From the NCBI GenBank assembly GCA_938743325.2, contig OW568891.1, forward strand, positions 124,001 through 188,000: a DNA stretch of 64,000 nt, given 5' to 3'. Numbering within the stretch: the first letter of the stretch is position 1; each line of letters begins with the position of its first letter. Made by a program: the position numbers and the translations under genes. The stretch is from Pycnococcus provasolii (lineage: Eukaryota > Chlorophyta > Pseudoscourfieldiophyceae > Pseudoscourfieldiales > Pycnococcaceae). The notes below the pieces were generated by a model that was not told the origin of the DNA, searched no databases, and worked only from the letters and a program-made list of their open reading frames with translations. Shown piece after piece: positions 1 through 9,668 of this stretch.

Positions 1-1
1 C

Positions 2-1162
2 ATCATAACAAGACGCTCTCGAGGATACTCCTACACCGGAAGTGGGCCCAATTACAGCGCACCACCCACTCCAGAGAAGCGTGCCAATGGTAACCAGGTG
101 CAGCAGGGCAATGAAGATCACGACGAAAATGACGAGGTGATATCAGATCACGTGTGGAACCAAATTTTGGATCATCACGTTGTCCGTATGATCACAGAAT
201 TTTTTCTCAACCTGTACCTGAGCTCAGAACGCAACGCCATTATCGTTTTCGTGTTCACCATCTTGTACATCTGGCACTTCATCCTCTACTGCCTAGAGCG
301 AGATACCGAGGCAAATGTCATACTTGCTACCTCGGTGCCCTTCGTTTGGGTGTACAGCTTGTCGTACTTCGCCCGCGGCTTCAAGTTCTGCTCTAAACTC
401 GTGGCGGCGCTCGATGCGATGGTCGTCGATTGCATTCAATTTGGGACGCTATACGGCCTCTTCATCGTAGCCTTCGCGTGCTCGCTCTATCTCTGCTACG
501 ACGCTACGTGCGCATCAATTGCTGGCGAGAATGGCGTGGCGGGCACTGACAGCAACGGCGCGCCGGTAACGTGCAAGGAGCTCGTCCAACTCGGCCTGAC
601 CTCGCCTCACTACGCATTCCCCTTTCGATCGATGCAGAGTTCAATTCTGTACCTCTTTCGCATGAGCCTTGGTGGTGCAGACTTTGGCGTGATCGAAGCA
701 TCGAGCGGAGCTGATGCCTTCGTGACACACACGGTATTCGCCGCCTTCAACCTGATTGTTGTGCTCGTTCTGATCAACACACTGATTGCGATGCTGAGTT
801 CGACGTACGCGCGCCTTGCAGAGACAAGTGATGCAACTTGGACAAGGCAGAAGGCCCGAATTGTGCTCAGCACGGAGCGAAGTCTCTACACGAAGTATGG
901 ACCACCACTTTTTCTTTCTAATTTTGTGTACAGCGGATTTTTGCCACTGCTGAGTGCCGAGCACAACCGCATTCGTACCACGTGGATTGCGCCGTACGAC
1001 GACGAAGGCAAGGCTATCAAAAAACCAGAAAAACTCACGGAGTGTTTCGTGTTCAACACGGATACGAATGGCACCATCGCCCCTCCCATCTCAAGTCGCG
1101 TGAAGCGTCAGATGTACCACCGATCGTTGAAGCGCGAAGGGCGCAAATCCGGATCTTCTTGA
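2..1162 (+). CDS. TRP-family cation channel, C-terminal part (5' end outside window)
   Basis: The reading frame is open from base 2, so the gene begins outside the window or in an upstream exon; no ATG marks a start here. What remains is the end of an ion-transport domain. Hydrophobic helices include IIVFVFTILYIWHFILYC and a segment around VPFVWVYSLSYFA. An S5-like helix (FGTLYGLFIVAFACSLYLCY) is followed by a pore loop containing SLGGADFG. The S6 helix runs straight into LINTLIAMLSSTYARLAE and then a Trp-containing basic helix (TWTRQKARIVL). The S6 end plus that amphipathic helix is the layout of TRP channels. The pore has an acidic residue where cation selectivity filters carry one. The C-terminal tail of about 90 residues is soluble. 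It could instead belong to the related polycystin branch; the missing N-terminal half (ankyrin repeats or polycystin domain) would decide. Confidence 0.75.
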   Translation: MITRRSRGYSYTGSGPNYSAPPTPEKRANGNQVQQGNEDHDENDEVISDHVWNQILDHHVVRMITEFFLNLYLSSERNAIIVFVFTILYIWHFILYCLERDTEANVILATSVPFVWVYSLSYFARGFKFCSKLVAALDAMVVDCIQFGTLYGLFIVAFACSLYLCYDATCASIAGENGVAGTDSNGAPVTCKELVQLGLTSPHYAFPFRSMQSSILYLFRMSLGGADFGVIEASSGADAFVTHTVFAAFNLIVVLVLINTLIAMLSSTYARLAETSDATWTRQKARIVLSTERSLYTKYGPPLFLSNFVYSGFLPLLSAEHNRIRTTWIAPYDDEGKAIKKPEKLTECFVFNTDTNGTIAPPISSRVKRQMYHRSLKREGRKSGSS

Positions 1163-1463
1163 TTCATGCACAAATCCGTTGCTGGCAACAAGACGGCGCC
1201 GGCCGCCGCCGCGGAATAGCCCGCCGCGTTCCTGTCCGTCCGCCACCTCTTTCAATCAACGCTTAGGAGACCAGGCCTGACGGTTTCGTCTCATCCACTG
1301 GCAACATGTAACTATCGTAACCAAGTTTAAGGAACCAACGAGCTCTCGAGAGAAACCGAAACCCACCCCAGTCCTCCCCTAATCGATTATTCGGGGTTTG
1401 TGGAAAGTGTGTGACCCCAGCCAGGTTTTGTCCCCCCCTTATCCTCTTCTCTCTCCATCTTCG

Positions 1464-2591
1464 ATGGCGTCGAGTTTCTGGACGTCGTCGCACAGCCGGC
1501 TGCTGTTCACGGCGGCGGAGATACACGCGTCCAACAGGCACGACGCGAACAGCGCGACGCTCAACCCCGTGGTGTCGCAACCCACCCTGCGCCGCCTCCG
1601 CGCATTCTACGCCAGCTACCTCTTCGAGCTGGGGCGACTCTGCAAGGTGCGCGCTCGCGTCGTCTTCACATCCATCGTCTACCTGAGAAGATTCTACCTA
1701 CACAGATCATTCAGCACCGACGACCCACGCACAATCGCGCCCGCGTGCCTCTACCTCGCGTCGAAAGTCGAGGAGTGTCCCGTGCAGGCGAAGCTGGTGG
1801 CGTACTTCGCAAAGAAGATTTCGCAGCAGACACCTTCTGAGGTTGCAAACTGGGGGCGGGCGTGGAACGGCGCTTTGGGTGATGCGACGACGAACGCCGG
1901 CGAAAGGACCACGGCGGCGGCGGGTGACATCGACGGAGTAGTCACGGCGGCGGCCGCGGCGGCGGCGGCGGCGTCTTCTCACGCGAACGGAACGGCGGCG
2001 GATGACGACGCGCAGGCTTCGAAGCCACCGGCGCCGCCGACGGCGGCGGGGGCAGCAGCCTCGCAGGACGCCGCTTGCCAGGTTCTGCTGCAGCCTCCGG
2101 GTGTCAACGAACTTCTGCGTGCGGAGATGGTTGTCCTCAAGCAGCTCGAAGCCTACCTTATCGTGCACCACCCTCTGCGCGCGCTGCCTTCGTATTTACA
2201 GGCGCTTGGCATACCTCCCGAGGGCGAGGGAGCTCTGCGTGTGTACGGCGTCCTCAGCGACTCTTACCGCTGCGACGTTTGCCTGATGGAGCCGCCGCAC
2301 GTGCTTGCTCTTGGTGCCGCATTTCTTGCGTGCGCTTCCGCGTGCAGCACATCGTCGTCGACGGCGATGCGAGGGAGTCCATCTGACGCGGCGGCGTCCG
2401 AGGTTCTCCGCGAAGCCATGCCGCGTTTTGAGCAGCTTGAGGGGATTTCAGTGGACGACTTTGCGCCCTTCGCGCGTCACATGCTCGACTACTACGAGGG
2501 CGACGCTGCCGCACTTCGCACGAGCGTGTGCCGCGACGCGCTCGCGAATGCGCTCGGTGCGTTGGTGCCGCCTCCGACGACAGCTTTGTAA
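1464..2591 (+). CDS. CCNC: Cyclin C, Mediator kinase-module cyclin
   Basis: A 375-residue cyclin C homologue. The start is set at MASSFW because cyclin C proteins begin MAxxFW; the frame stays open upstream to 1398 but without a convincing start. Cyclin box 1 spans about residues 42-110 and contains the strongly conserved stretch ending in LYLASKVEE. Box 2 spans about 215-350, with LKQLEAYLIVHHPLRALPSY and the SYRCDVCLMEPPHVLALG region typical of cyclin C. The usual family length is about 280 residues. The excess is an Ala/Gly/Thr-rich insert between the boxes (about residues 120-205), encoded by GCG-rich DNA. By family knowledge it activates CDK8 in the Mediator kinase module in the nucleus. 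The stop lies 47 bases from the stop of the opposing gene, so the two converge; an AATAAA-like signal lies at about 2611. Confidence 0.88.
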   Translation: MASSFWTSSHSRLLFTAAEIHASNRHDANSATLNPVVSQPTLRRLRAFYASYLFELGRLCKVRARVVFTSIVYLRRFYLHRSFSTDDPRTIAPACLYLASKVEECPVQAKLVAYFAKKISQQTPSEVANWGRAWNGALGDATTNAGERTTAAAGDIDGVVTAAAAAAAAASSHANGTAADDDAQASKPPAPPTAAGAAASQDAACQVLLQPPGVNELLRAEMVVLKQLEAYLIVHHPLRALPSYLQALGIPPEGEGALRVYGVLSDSYRCDVCLMEPPHVLALGAAFLACASACSTSSSTAMRGSPSDAAASEVLREAMPRFEQLEGISVDDFAPFARHMLDYYEGDAAALRTSVCRDALANALGALVPPPTTAL

Positions 2592-2638
2592 GATGGAATG
2601 TATTGTATGTAATAAAAGTTTGTGTTTTTGGTAACGTT

Positions 2639-3325
2639 TTAGGTGTTTGTTGCAGGCGACTTGGTTGGTGTCGTCGTCGTGGGTGCCACAGCGTTCATGT
2701 CCCTTAATAGGTTTCGCACGATTGAAGTTTGACTTTGTTTGATTTCGTCCGTGAGTCGACTTCGGCAGTTGATGGCTTTGCGTGGTGCGTTTTCGACGGC
2801 ATAGGTTCGGTCTGACGCGGCTTGCATTGGTAGGAGTGCTGTTGGCGGTGTGGTTGTTGTGCTGTCGTCAGAGCTGCGCGGCGTCTCGCACAAGGCAGCG
2901 GCCGGACTTTCTTCGGCAGAGGTTGTTGTTGTTGTTGTTGTTGTTGTTGTTGGCTGTGCAGGTGCGTTTATCTTAAATTCGTGGTTCGCAGAGTTGGGCG
3001 GGGCTGTTGAAGGCGTTGGTGACGGCGTTTCCGAGAGACGCGGCGGCGTCGCGATGCTCATGGAGCTCAGCGATAGGTTGAGGCGTTCTTCCTCGTTCCT
3101 ATCTTTCTTAAGGGAATTATTATCATTCGTATCATTCTGTTTGCTGGCAAAGGCCAAGTGCCTTACTGCTTGCGTTGAGTCACCACAAGGACATTCAAGG
3201 GAGGTTGTCGTCAAACCTTCTTCTTTTTGAGAGTTGTCGCCAGATTTCAAGAGGAAGGAGGCATGGTCACGGGCATCACGTGGTGCCGAGGAGGTTTGAT
3301 TTTCATAATGATGATGACGAGACAT
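2639..3325 (-). CDS. Unrecognised low-complexity protein
   Basis: A 228-residue frame starting MSRHHHYENQ. An upstream in-frame ATG at 3394 would add 23 residues. I recognise no family. The protein is Ser/Thr/Pro-rich with a run of about ten Thr encoded by a (GTT)n microsatellite at 2922-2952. The C-terminal third is less repetitive and may be structured: AINCRSRLTDEIKQSQTSIV followed by RNLLRDMNAV looks like a short amphipathic helix. It converges tail to tail with cyclin C. No signal peptide or membrane segment is visible. It could be a regulatory or scaffold protein with one short conserved motif, but this is not supported beyond composition. Confidence 0.5.
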   Translation of the reverse strand: MSRHHHYENQTSSAPRDARDHASFLLKSGDNSQKEEGLTTTSLECPCGDSTQAVRHLAFASKQNDTNDNNSLKKDRNEEERLNLSLSSMSIATPPRLSETPSPTPSTAPPNSANHEFKINAPAQPTTTTTTTTTTSAEESPAAALCETPRSSDDSTTTTPPTALLPMQAASDRTYAVENAPRKAINCRSRLTDEIKQSQTSIVRNLLRDMNAVAPTTTTPTKSPATNT

Positions 3326-4353
3326 AATGTCGAGGTGATGAAAACCAACCACGCAACGCAAGGCGAGGCAAGCAGAGCGCAACGTTAAGGCCAACTGAAC
3401 TGAACTTAAATTGAACTGAAATGAACTGAAGTGACGGCACCCCCCACGACAGCCAGAACTACTTGGGATTTGGAACTAAAATGAAAATCAATGGGGTGAT
3501 GTGGGTTTGAAATGGGGAAAATGAAGTTAAATCATCCGAACTCACACACGCACGTCTTGCAAGAGCCTCGTTTGAACCTCGCCGATTCATCAAAGGCCCA
3601 TCGCGTTTCCCAGGCGTTCTTCTTCCCGTGAGACGAGACGAGACGAGAGAGAGAGGCTGAGTTACAGTAGGTTGGCCAAGAGGTGGAAGCAGGATCCTGG
3701 CGCCTGGCGGGAAGAACCACGTGTTCCTCCAATAGAGAGACTTTTGACCAGGTAAAGTTTACCTGTTCAACATGTTGTCTCCCTCTTGAACTCTTGAATG
3801 ACCTTCCGAGATGACGGATAATAAGAAGGCTATCACCAGATAATAAGGCTGATGACCACCACTCTTAAGAAGCTTTTCCTACCGGGTATGGTAAATTTCA
3901 ATTTAAGGTTAGTTACGAAGGTTAAGCACGCTCTTGAAAAGACTAAACTTTAAAAGAGGGAGACACGGCCTGGAAAAGCAAAGGTGGCCTGAAATCCTGA
4001 AAACCTTAGACAGATTAGACCTTCATTATTGACCACGTGCCTGAGGTCGACTCGTTCTTGAATTCTTTACCGTACCACGTGCACAAACAGGCTGCACCCG
4101 CAAGTGCCAGGTTCCTCAACGGCCATGGATCATGGATGCCCATTGTATGATGTATCCCCACTCAGTCCAGGCATTTGGTCGCATTTGGAACCACGGACTG
4201 TTTTTCCCCCTCCCTGGCAGCCTGGGCTTCCCCCAACCACTATATGGGTATCTTCCGAGATACTTCTCCTTCTGCCGTGCTGCGCTGCGCCCCGTTATTA
4301 TTACTGGGCCCCAAGATCAGCCGATAGCACGCAGCATTCTATTCCACCGAGCC
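3326..4353. other. Intergenic region, AT-richer, no gene seen
   Basis: About 1 kb between the upstream ends of two divergent genes. It holds short AACTGAA/AATGAACTGAA reiterations at 3397-3430, a GAGAC/GAGA microsatellite at about 3630-3655 and a copy of the dispersed word ACCGGGTA at 3881-3888. Base composition is clearly lower in GC than the genes. The only ORFs are short and biased like noise. Part of the right end (4132-4353) is in frame with the next gene and could be its extended N terminus. Confidence 0.6.
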
Positions 4354-4926
4354 ATGCTGTCGTCGTGTACCTCCAAGAACCTGTGCCGGCATCAATGCCA
4401 CAGTGCTCATGTTCGTAGTCATCGCCGCACGGGTCCCTTGCGTCGCACAGTGAAGGTGTCCGCCGGCTTCGATACCATGCTCAGCCAAATTTCTAGCACA
4501 TTCGCAAGCGTCGACCTGTCCGACTCGGGAACGCAAGCCGGACTCGCGATCCCCGTCAGCCTATTAGCCATCACAGGCGCAGGTATACCCGTCATGGAAA
4601 ATAAACTCGAAAAACACAGAATCATCGCGGAGGAGAAACTAGGCATCGACTGCAGTGACGTTCCCACCGCGGCAGAGGTGAAAGAACTGGCCAAGACGCA
4701 GCCAGGCGCGGAGTGGTTCAACACGCCATCCAAGAGATACGGCGTCGTCGCCATGCGCATATGCTGGAAACTCGCCGAGCAGAGGTGCAATGAGGAGGGC
4801 CTGGACGGGACGATCCCGGACGTCGACAATGTGCAGTACCAGAAGCGGTACGTCATGCTCAAGGAGCGACTCGCGGAGAAGGGGATCGACTTCAACGGGT
4901 ACACGGAGATGGGAAAGCTACGCTAA
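4354..4926 (+). CDS. Unrecognised protein with probable plastid transit peptide
   Basis: A 190-residue protein if translation starts at MLSSCTSKN. An in-frame ATG at 4132 would add 74 residues of uncharacteristic sequence, so the shorter start is preferred. The first roughly 35 residues are Ser/Arg/His-rich and end in TVKVSAGF, the V-x-A/S-x shape of green algal stromal processing sites; the Lhcp genes nearby end their transit peptides with MKVRAGG. A short hydrophobic stretch (LAIPVSLLAITGAGIPV) follows, probably one membrane helix, then a charged soluble domain containing GVVAMRICWKLAEQRCNEEG. I do not recognise the family. Plastid membrane location is inferred from the presequence and single helix only. 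Confidence 0.6.
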   Translation: MLSSCTSKNLCRHQCHSAHVRSHRRTGPLRRTVKVSAGFDTMLSQISSTFASVDLSDSGTQAGLAIPVSLLAITGAGIPVMENKLEKHRIIAEEKLGIDCSDVPTAAEVKELAKTQPGAEWFNTPSKRYGVVAMRICWKLAEQRCNEEGLDGTIPDVDNVQYQKRYVMLKERLAEKGIDFNGYTEMGKLR

Positions 4927-5436
4927 CTATTCCTAGAGTACGTGATATAAATAATCTGAACCTGAAATAAAACCAAAACCACAAAAACAAAATGTCGGCA
5001 GCCTTCAAGAAGAGTGTAACACTTCTTACATATACAGTAGAGGTACCCTACCATAGAGTAGGCACGACAATTTCACCGAAACCAAGCAACTTTCGGCAAC
5101 AACATGTATGGCGAACATGACGGATCATCCGACCCAGGGAGGGAGACCCCCTGGGGGAAACCATAGGGGATATAGAGTTGGGGGTTCGCACCAAGAAGGG
5201 TGCCCCCAAAACCAAACCCCCAAAACCAAACCCCCAAAACCAAACCCCCAAAACCAAACCCCGAACTACCCCCAAGTTGCCCCTACTAACCTTATGTATT
5301 TACGATCCGAAACGCGCCGCCGCCATTCCCTTCCCCATCACCCTGATATCAGTCTTGCGATTCGCATCCACCTCTGATTTTTTGTCATAAGTAGGTACTT
5401 TACCAATTGCTCAGCCCTGTACTGTACGACAAATAT
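4927..5436. other. Intergenic region with 14-bp minisatellite
   Basis: No gene seen. It contains the minisatellite described separately, a CCCAGGGAGGGAGACCCCC-rich stretch near 5131-5155, and ordinary AT-richer spacer. The right part is the presumed promoter of the F-box-like gene. Confidence 0.6.
5203..5262. repeat. Tandem repeat, 14-bp unit x4
   Basis: Four exact copies of CCCCCAAAACCAAA (5203-5258) followed by CCCC. The C-rich strand makes the opposite strand G-rich with regular GGGGG tracts, a possible G-quadruplex former. Confidence 0.9.
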
Positions 5437-8157
5437 ATGGCGTCTCGCAATACCGTGGCTGATGGTCCCATAGGGTCCCGCACACGGTATGCACAAGGAT
5501 GCATCACTCATACGGATCCTCCCTCGTTGGCCTCCTCAAGGCCACAACCACACGGGCCGGCCTCGCCCAATTTGTCTCCAAATGTAAATACCTTAAGGCG
5601 GCCTGACCTTGCGCCGAACAAAAGAAGGTGCTTGCACGCCGACAATGAAGTTGACGTTGACGGGAAAAGGTCAAGCAACCACGACAACACTGAGGATCAC
5701 GACGCATTCGGAACAAACGATGACGACAAACAGGGGGCACGACGCGACGACGCAATTGCCATCGCAATGGCTAACGTATTCGCCACAACAGATCTCGCAA
5801 ACGCAAGCGCAGTCTGCCGAAGCTGGAGAGCAATGGTCGACAGAGACGACGGAGCCGCATGGCGGGCAGCGCTTGCAAGGGAAAGACCAGCCACCGCGGC
5901 GGCACTTGCGGAGGCTGATGCCAGAATGAACAACGAAAACACGCGCGGGACTGTCGCACCGCAAACAGCGCCTGCGACCACTACCTCATCACCTTCGCTT
6001 TCTGCACCTCGAACGCAGCCACGCGAGCAGCAGCAGGCGGCGGGACCCAGTGCACCACCGCCAACGGCGAGAAGACGCGACAGCCTGAGCGCACGGATTG
6101 TTCGTGGCATGCACCAAAGTTTACAGCAGGGCTTGCCATTCGGTGGCGACAAAATTGGCACGCCGCTCGGAACAACCCCACGTCTTCGCGTCGACGACCT
6201 CTTTCTCGTCGTCGAGCTGTGGCAAGATGCTGACGACGCGGCCCATGGCCGAAATCGCATCGCCGAGCTGGCGACAACACAGCTCAGGGCTCTGCTCGGA
6301 ACGGGCTCCGCACCAGCTGGGCTGACCAACGTGAGAGAGAGACGACGTGCAGAAGCGGAGGAGATGGAGGGCGACGAGAGTCAAGACGACGACGAGAACG
6401 AAGTCGGGGTGCAGCCACCAAACGTGAATGAGGACCTCCCCGACCCTGACGATGTGGATCATGAAGACTATGAGAACATACCACGCCGCTCCGCGCCACC
6501 AGGATGGTATCCGACGGATTCATCATCAGCCCCTGACGCAGGTGGATTGAGCTTTCGTCTGTCTCCCAACGCGATCATCGGCCAGTCGCCGACGACGAGC
6601 AGATTCGACCAGGCTGCTCCGGCTGCCGCCGCCGCCGCCGCTGCTGCTGCTGCTAATCATGATGATCGCGTTGGCAGCAGTGAAGGAAGAGGCAATGGTT
6701 TCCTTGGCTTTCCTGTACCCCCGGGAGTTGCAGCTGAGGTGGTGAGACCTCAACGTGCGGGCCTACGCTTGTATGCACGCAATCCTCTGTACGTCGATGC
6801 GGCACATGCATCACAACCCCAGCATGTAGGCGGTGAATCTGGCCACGGCGACGAAGGCGGCGTCGCAGATGTTGTTGAGGCAGACAACAACAACGACGAC
6901 GACGACAACAACAACGATGCTGCTGCCGCCACTGCCACTGCAGCCGACGACGACAACAGCAATGGCAATGAGAACACTGCCAGGTTGCTTGCCAGCGAGG
7001 TTGCCGATGAAGTTCGTCGAGGTCTTCGTCAGCTTACGAATGACTTGCTGAGCGGTTTGGATAGTTCGGACAGCGAGGAGCACGACAACAGCGGAGGTAA
7101 TAACGTGCCCACGTCAATTGAGGATGAGGATGACGAGGACGAGGAAGAGGAGGATGAGGAGAACGAGGGTGTTGTCGTCGGCGACGACGACGACTTCGTA
7201 CCTCGTCGCCGCAACGCAAACAACGAGACGCTTTCCTATCGCACGCGTTGGACAAGCCGAAGTGCGAGCGAACGCGCTCTATACGGGATGGCCAGTCCTG
7301 TGGACTATGCCCTTGGGCAGATGCTGGACCTCGAGGCTGAGGGTCAGTTGAGCCTAGTTGCTCATCTTGTCGACAGGTCAACGGGAAAGAGCGTGCTGAT
7401 CATGGATGCGGCGGTAAACGAGGTGTGTCCAACGTACGACTGGGTGTCTACGAATCGTCGTGGCGATGGTCTCACTGACAGCGACGACGACAACGAAATG
7501 CTCCGTAGCATTAACGAAGGCACGTCAAGCTTCGAGTTGCGCAATCCAGGTCGATGCGAGGTTGACTTTGTGAGCGACCTCTTCCCTGCGTCGAATGGAA
7601 GCTTATCAAGCGTCATCGGATGGGCACTGCTGGGCATGCGTCAGTACCAGGCTGTTTCGTTCTGGGTGACAATGCACGTGCGTTGCGACGACAGTGGTGG
7701 TGGTGGTGAAGATGATTGTGAAGGTGATGAAGAGACTCACGGCGACGTTCCACCTTCCGGTGGCCGCAACCACAGTCACCGTCACGGACAACGACGGCCC
7801 AGCGAGACGATCCAGCCAGAGCTTTCGCCTGGCTGGTTGCCACGCCTTACGTCGTATTGGAGCAACCAGTCGAATGCCGAGGGAGACGGCGATGGCGCCC
7901 GTCAGGTGCGTGCGGACGTATCTGCATTTAAGAGAACGAAACTTATCCCATTTGCGGTTGACAGCCTGCAGATGCGCTTCGTGCATGGCACGGCTGAGGA
8001 GACTCTACCTAATGTGGTGTTTACTAACAGCGAGGACTTGCTCTTGTATTTGGAAAGTCTCCACTGGAAGGGCGACGCCGATGACGCCGATGACGGTGCT
8101 GAAATTAATCAATTTCAAACGGTTAGTCACGGGATTAGGCACTGGAACTATCGTTAA
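5437..8157 (+). CDS. Large F-box-like protein with acidic low-complexity linkers
   Basis: A 906-residue single-exon frame; the ATG at 5437 (MASRNTVAD) is the first true ATG. Around residues 108-160 the sequence AIAMANVFATTDLANASAVC, then RSWRAMVDRDDGAAWRAALARE, fits an F-box: helix, (L/V)xxAxxVCRxWR and a Trp-containing third helix. Downstream is a block starting LRVDDLFLVVELWQDADDA. Long acidic and Ala/Asn/Asp-rich linkers follow (including poly-Ala near residue 400 and Asp/Asn runs near 490). The C-terminal region (MRFVHGTAEETLPNVVF, NSEDLLLYLESLHWK) looks folded and ends the protein. Family knowledge suggests substrate recruitment to an SCF ubiquitin ligase. The target is unknown and the F-box assignment rests on motif reading alone. 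Confidence 0.65.
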   Translation: MASRNTVADGPIGSRTRYAQGCITHTDPPSLASSRPQPHGPASPNLSPNVNTLRRPDLAPNKRRCLHADNEVDVDGKRSSNHDNTEDHDAFGTNDDDKQGARRDDAIAIAMANVFATTDLANASAVCRSWRAMVDRDDGAAWRAALARERPATAAALAEADARMNNENTRGTVAPQTAPATTTSSPSLSAPRTQPREQQQAAGPSAPPPTARRRDSLSARIVRGMHQSLQQGLPFGGDKIGTPLGTTPRLRVDDLFLVVELWQDADDAAHGRNRIAELATTQLRALLGTGSAPAGLTNVRERRRAEAEEMEGDESQDDDENEVGVQPPNVNEDLPDPDDVDHEDYENIPRRSAPPGWYPTDSSSAPDAGGLSFRLSPNAIIGQSPTTSRFDQAAPAAAAAAAAAAANHDDRVGSSEGRGNGFLGFPVPPGVAAEVVRPQRAGLRLYARNPLYVDAAHASQPQHVGGESGHGDEGGVADVVEADNNNDDDDNNNDAAAATATAADDDNSNGNENTARLLASEVADEVRRGLRQLTNDLLSGLDSSDSEEHDNSGGNNVPTSIEDEDDEDEEEEDEENEGVVVGDDDDFVPRRRNANNETLSYRTRWTSRSASERALYGMASPVDYALGQMLDLEAEGQLSLVAHLVDRSTGKSVLIMDAAVNEVCPTYDWVSTNRRGDGLTDSDDDNEMLRSINEGTSSFELRNPGRCEVDFVSDLFPASNGSLSSVIGWALLGMRQYQAVSFWVTMHVRCDDSGGGGEDDCEGDEETHGDVPPSGGRNHSHRHGQRRPSETIQPELSPGWLPRLTSYWSNQSNAEGDGDGARQVRADVSAFKRTKLIPFAVDSLQMRFVHGTAEETLPNVVFTNSEDLLLYLESLHWKGDADDADDGAEINQFQTVSHGIRHWNYR

Positions 8158-8990
8158 ATATGTGGATGGCTGTGATAACAACAACATGATATTTATTTCC
8201 TAGTCTATGTTTATAGCATACAATTGGAGTAACATTTGATTCAAATATGATGGAGAAGAGACGGGGCGTAGTGGTGGGAAACCAGGGCGTACTGCCTGTC
8301 TTGGGAGGATTCAAAGGTCGGCGCCTGGCGCTCGATAACTGGGCGGCTCAACGGGGACGGCTGAAGCGAGTCTGCAGGTCGCGATCCGAGCTTGCAGATG
8401 CACAACGGCCCTGTACAGTGGCGAGCTCCACCGCCTGGTCCATGCCTTACAACCGGCCACCTCGACCGCCCACGCACAACCACCGCTAGGTCCATGTCCT
8501 ATTTTATCCTTCCTCCTTTTCTATTTTAATCCTTGTCCAGTTGCTCGCAAGTCGCAAACGCCAATCGCCTCTTCACTCCGTCTTCATTCCGTCTTGACCA
8601 CCTCTCTGAGCTTGCAAAAACTGTGGTAGGATCCAAGGACGAACTTGAAAAGCTCGAACACAGATGTCCACGGGTAACGCCTTGTTTGCGTCGCTTTCTT
8701 AGTTTCTTTCACTTGCAGTCGTGCTTGTCTTCTTCGTTGATTTCGGGGATGGGTTTCGCCTTGTCCTCGACAACACGCCGTGCCTTGGCTTGTTCACGAC
8801 TTGTTCACAACCGAACAACAGAGGTGTCCACGACTCCACGACGTTAGATAACAATATGTCAGCAACTTCAAGCATTCACCAGGTTCACGCACAACCTACA
8901 ACCTGCGAACAACACAAACGCAACGAAGAAACGTATATCAAAAGTGAAACTCTATTGTCAAAATTAGCGTTGCGTTACAATCATGTGCGT
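8158..8990. other. Intergenic region 3' of F-box gene and of Lhcp copy 1
   Basis: About 830 bases with no supportable gene. Two genes converge on it. Short ORFs on both strands at 8241-8495 mirror each other and have no recognisable content. The sequence next to Lhcp copy 1 (8870-8990) is ordinary AT-richer 3' flank and differs from the 3' flanks of the other Lhcp copies. Confidence 0.55.
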
Positions 8991-9668
8991 TTACGACCAC
9001 GCGTACGTGGGGCCGAAGGGGTCCGCGACGTGCTCCGCCCAGTTGACGAGCGGTCCCTTGCCCGTCGCCGGGTACTGCACGAGGCAGCCCGACCAGCCGA
9101 GCATGGCGAGGCGAGCGTGCTTGAGCTCCTTCACCTTGAGCTCCTCGAAGATGGAGGGGTCCGCCGCGAGGCCGATGGGGTCGAAGCGGCCACCCGGGTA
9201 CGCGTCGCCGACGGAGAGCTCGTCGAACACGGGGTCAAGCACTCCCGTGCGGTACGCCTCCGCGGATCCGAAGAAGATCACCTCGATCGCGAGCACGTTG
9301 AAGAAGCTCGGGAAGCCGCTGTCCGGGGGGGCGAGCGGGTAGATGGCACCCGGGAACTTGTCGGCGATGGCCGTGCAGTCCGAGGGCGTGCAGAGCGCTC
9401 CCGCCTCGAACCACGGGATGCCCGTGCCAACCTCAGACGCCCACGCGCCCGTGAGGCCGAGCATGGCGAAGCGTCCGTGGATGATCTCGCGCTCCGCGAG
9501 CTTGGCATCTCCGTCGTACGCGACGGGGGCCTCCTCTCCGGAGCCGGGGTAGGTGCCCGGCTCGGGGTACCAGCCGTAGTCGCCTCCGGCGCGCACCTTC
9601 ATGGAGCGGCGCGAGGACACGGCAGCCTTGGCGGCGGTGGGCTTGAACGTCTTTCCGGCAGCGAGCAT
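8991..9668 (-). CDS. Lhcp: Prasinophyte light-harvesting chlorophyll a/b protein Lhcp, copy 1
   Basis: A 225-residue antenna apoprotein without introns. Residues 1-29 are a short plastid transit peptide ending in MKVRAGG. Helix 1 (about 58-78) carries EREIIHGRFAMLGLTGAW, and helix 3 (about 178-197) carries KELKHARLAMLGWSGC. These are the paired LHC motifs whose Glu and Arg (Glu61/Arg66 and Glu181/Arg186) form the inter-helix ion pairs and ligate chlorophyll. Helix 2 is about 121-142 with the conserved Glu129 (NVLAIEVIFF). The loop with CTPSDCTAIADKFPGAIYPL and GGRFDPIGL is typical of the prasinophyte Lhcp family. It would bind chlorophyll a/b and carotenoids in thylakoid antenna. The protein is identical to the other five copies here. 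Copy-specific silent changes include a GCC in the transit codons near 9623 and an ATGCCC instead of ATACCC around 9419. Confidence 0.95.
   Translation of the reverse strand: MLAAGKTFKPTAAKAAVSSRRSMKVRAGGDYGWYPEPGTYPGSGEEAPVAYDGDAKLAEREIIHGRFAMLGLTGAWASEVGTGIPWFEAGALCTPSDCTAIADKFPGAIYPLAPPDSGFPSFFNVLAIEVIFFGSAEAYRTGVLDPVFDELSVGDAYPGGRFDPIGLAADPSIFEELKVKELKHARLAMLGWSGCLVQYPATGKGPLVNWAEHVADPFGPTYAWS

Noticed and set aside
7694-8203. 169-codon ORF overlapping the end of the F-box-like gene
   Set aside because: Out-of-frame shadow of a gene whose own C terminus looks conserved.
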